A stretch of DNA of 64,000 bases from positions 744,001-808,000 of the forward strand of contig NZ_JAJSOO010000001.1 in assembly GCF_029428875.1 (NCBI RefSeq). Direction: 5' to 3'. The translations under genes were made by a program, and so were the position numbers. Below the pieces are notes generated by a model that did no database searches, had not been told where the DNA came from, and saw only the letters and a list, made by a program, of their open reading frames with translations. Origin of the DNA: Streptomyces sp. JH34. Lineage in GTDB: Bacteria; Actinomycetota; Actinomycetes; Streptomycetales; Streptomycetaceae. The stretch's first letter is position 1. Each line of letters starts with the position of its first letter. This document shows positions 62,643 through 64,000 of this stretch, piece by piece.

Positions 62643-64000
62643 GTGACCACTGCCAGCGAGACCCCACCCGCCGTGCAGAGTGCCGCAGCGCCACCCGTCC
62701 TCGACCCCAGGCGCCGGAACATCGTCTTCGCCACCATCGTGCTGGGGATCCTGCTCGCCGCGCTGGACCAGACGATCGTGGGGACGGCGCTCCCCACGAT
62801 CGTCTCCGACCTCGGTGGCGCGGAGCACATGTCCTGGGTCGTGACGGCCTATCTGCTGGCCGAGACCGTGGCGACGGTGCTGGTCGGGAAGTTCGGTGAC
62901 CTCTTCGGCCGGAAGCTGATCTTCCAGATCTCGGCCGTCATCTTCATCACCGGCTCGTTCCTCTGCGGTCTCGCGTCGAACATGCTGCTGCTGATCATCT
63001 GGCGTGGTCTCCAGGGCGTCGGCGCGGGCGGGCTCATGGTCACCTCCATGGCGCTGATCGCCGACGTCATCCCGTTGCGGGACCGGGGCAAGTACCAGGG
63101 GGCCATCGGCGCGGTCTTCGGCGTGGCCACGGTCGTCGGTCCCCTGCTGGGCGGACTGTTCACCGACCATCTGACCTGGCGCTGGGCGTTCTACGTCAAT
63201 GTGCCGATCGCGATCGTGGTGGTGATCGCCGCCGCCCGCAACATCCCTTCCGTGCGCGCGGCCGGACGGCCGGTCATCGACTACCTGGGCATCGGGCTGG
63301 TCGCCGTCGGAGCAAGCGCCCTGATCCTCGGCACGAGCTGGGGCGGCAACGAGTACGCATGGGGCTCCCCCGTCATCGTCGCTCTGTTCGTCGGGGGCCT
63401 GATCGCCCTGGCGCTCTTCTGTCTGGTGGAGACGCGGGCGAGGGAGCCGATGCTGCCGATGAGGCTGTTCGGCAACCCGGTGTTCGCGGTCTGCTCCATC
63501 CTGAGCTTCATCGTGGGCTTCGCCATGCTCGGTGCGATGATCTACCTGCCGACGTATCTGCAGTACGTCGACGGGGACTCCGCCACCCTCTCCGGGGTGC
63601 GGACCCTTCCACTGGTGATCGGCCTGCTGGCGGCCTCGATCTTCAGCGGGAACGTGGTCAGCAAGACGGGCCACTACCGCTTCTTCCCCGTCGTCGGCTC
63701 TCTCGTGATGGCGGCCGGCCTCTACCTCCTGTCCCGGATGGGGCCGGGCACCGGGGTCTGGCTGGAGTCCCTCTACATGCTGGTGCTGGGCATCGGTATC
63801 GGCCTGTCGATGCAGGTCCTCACCATCGCCGTGCAGAACACGGTCGACTACTCGGACCTCGGGACCGCTACCTCGGGCGTGACGTTCTTCCGCACGCTCG
63901 GCAGCTCGTTCGGCACGGCCGTGTTCGGCACGATCTACGCCAACGCGCTGCGGCCGAATCTGACCCAGGGCGTCGGACAGGCGGCGCGGGCAGGCGGCGA
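62643..64000 (+). CDS. MFS drug exporter (DHA2/EmrB-QacA family), 3' end outside window
   Basis: The frame is open from GTG 62643 (GAGGG upstream; GTG 62628 is an alternative) to the end of the window, about 452 residues. It shows the family motifs LAALDQTIVGTALPTIVSDL, VGKFGDLFGRK (motif A), IIWRGLQGVGAGGLMVTS (motif B) and VVGPLLGGLFTDHLTWRWAF (motif C). At least eleven spans are visible; the family has fourteen. It is a proton-driven exporter, possibly of the product of its upstream neighbours. Confidence 0.94.
   Translation, partial: MTTASETPPAVQSAAAPPVLDPRRRNIVFATIVLGILLAALDQTIVGTALPTIVSDLGGAEHMSWVVTAYLLAETVATVLVGKFGDLFGRKLIFQISAVIFITGSFLCGLASNMLLLIIWRGLQGVGAGGLMVTSMALIADVIPLRDRGKYQGAIGAVFGVATVVGPLLGGLFTDHLTWRWAFYVNVPIAIVVVIAAARNIPSVRAAGRPVIDYLGIGLVAVGASALILGTSWGGNEYAWGSPVIVALFVGGLIALALFCLVETRAREPMLPMRLFGNPVFAVCSILSFIVGFAMLGAMIYLPTYLQYVDGDSATLSGVRTLPLVIGLLAASIFSGNVVSKTGHYRFFPVVGSLVMAAGLYLLSRMGPGTGVWLESLYMLVLGIGIGLSMQVLTIAVQNTVDYSDLGTATSGVTFFRTLGSSFGTAVFGTIYANALRPNLTQGVGQAARAGG

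Overview
The window is high-GC actinobacterial DNA and very probably comes from a Streptomyces chromosome. It carries an SsgA-like sporulation protein, a WhiB-like protein, a family GH46 chitosanase, a two-domain small laccase and a complete mce locus. Many starts are GTG or TTG, and many gene pairs overlap as ATGA or GTGA. I see no tRNA, rRNA, CRISPR array or insertion sequence. 

Layout. (1) 1-10.5 kb, lipid catabolism: an acyl-CoA synthetase (cut by the window edge) divergent from a MerR regulator; then a five-gene leftward operon (CoA transferase, F420-type oxidoreductase, acyl-CoA dehydrogenase, thiolase, FadB) from a promoter at about 9.15 kb with a palindrome at its start point; then a saccharopine-dehydrogenase-like reductase. 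(2) 10.5-19.2 kb, mixed: endonuclease V, a chagasin-like lipoprotein, a secreted beta-propeller, an SsgA-like protein, an ABC-F ATPase, an acyl-ACP desaturase with striking upstream repeats, a chitosanase, a WhiB-like protein and a VOC protein. (3) 19.4-25.4 kb: an extracytoplasmic redox and sugar module of small laccase, ThuA-sugar dehydrogenase and cupredoxin-DUF1080 fusion. (4) 25.4-28.6 kb: a membrane protein, a stand-alone LigD-type polymerase and a divergent ATP-dependent DNA ligase. (5) 28.6-41.9 kb: a leftward mce lipid-import operon (ATPase, two permeases, six Mce proteins, four Mce-associated proteins), with a lytic transglycosylase at its end. (6) 42.5-50.2 kb: three secreted proteins, a PucR-type regulator, a small protein, and an SCP2/acyl-CoA dehydrogenase pair preceded by palindromic sites. 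(7) 50.3-60.2 kb: the most notable region. A rightward six-gene operon encodes a class III nucleotidyl cyclase, a P-loop NTPase with an alpha-solenoid tail, an SPFH/vWA protein, a TerY-like vWA protein, a PP2C phosphatase and a membrane protein kinase. It converges on a leftward pair: a Pycsar-type membrane effector and a Crp/Fnr protein with a cyclic-nucleotide-binding fold. I infer a cyclic-nucleotide and phosphorylation based stress or defence system. (8) 60.4-64 kb: a cytochrome P450, an ATP-grasp protein and an MFS exporter cut by the window end. 

Sequence quality. Three genes (yrbEA, the cyclase and the PP2C phosphatase) are each broken by one extra base in a run of exactly seven C or G. 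The runs of six that I checked lie in intact frames. The three breaks are therefore either a systematic homopolymer over-call or real slippage sites. Coordinates below give the reconstructed gene limits.
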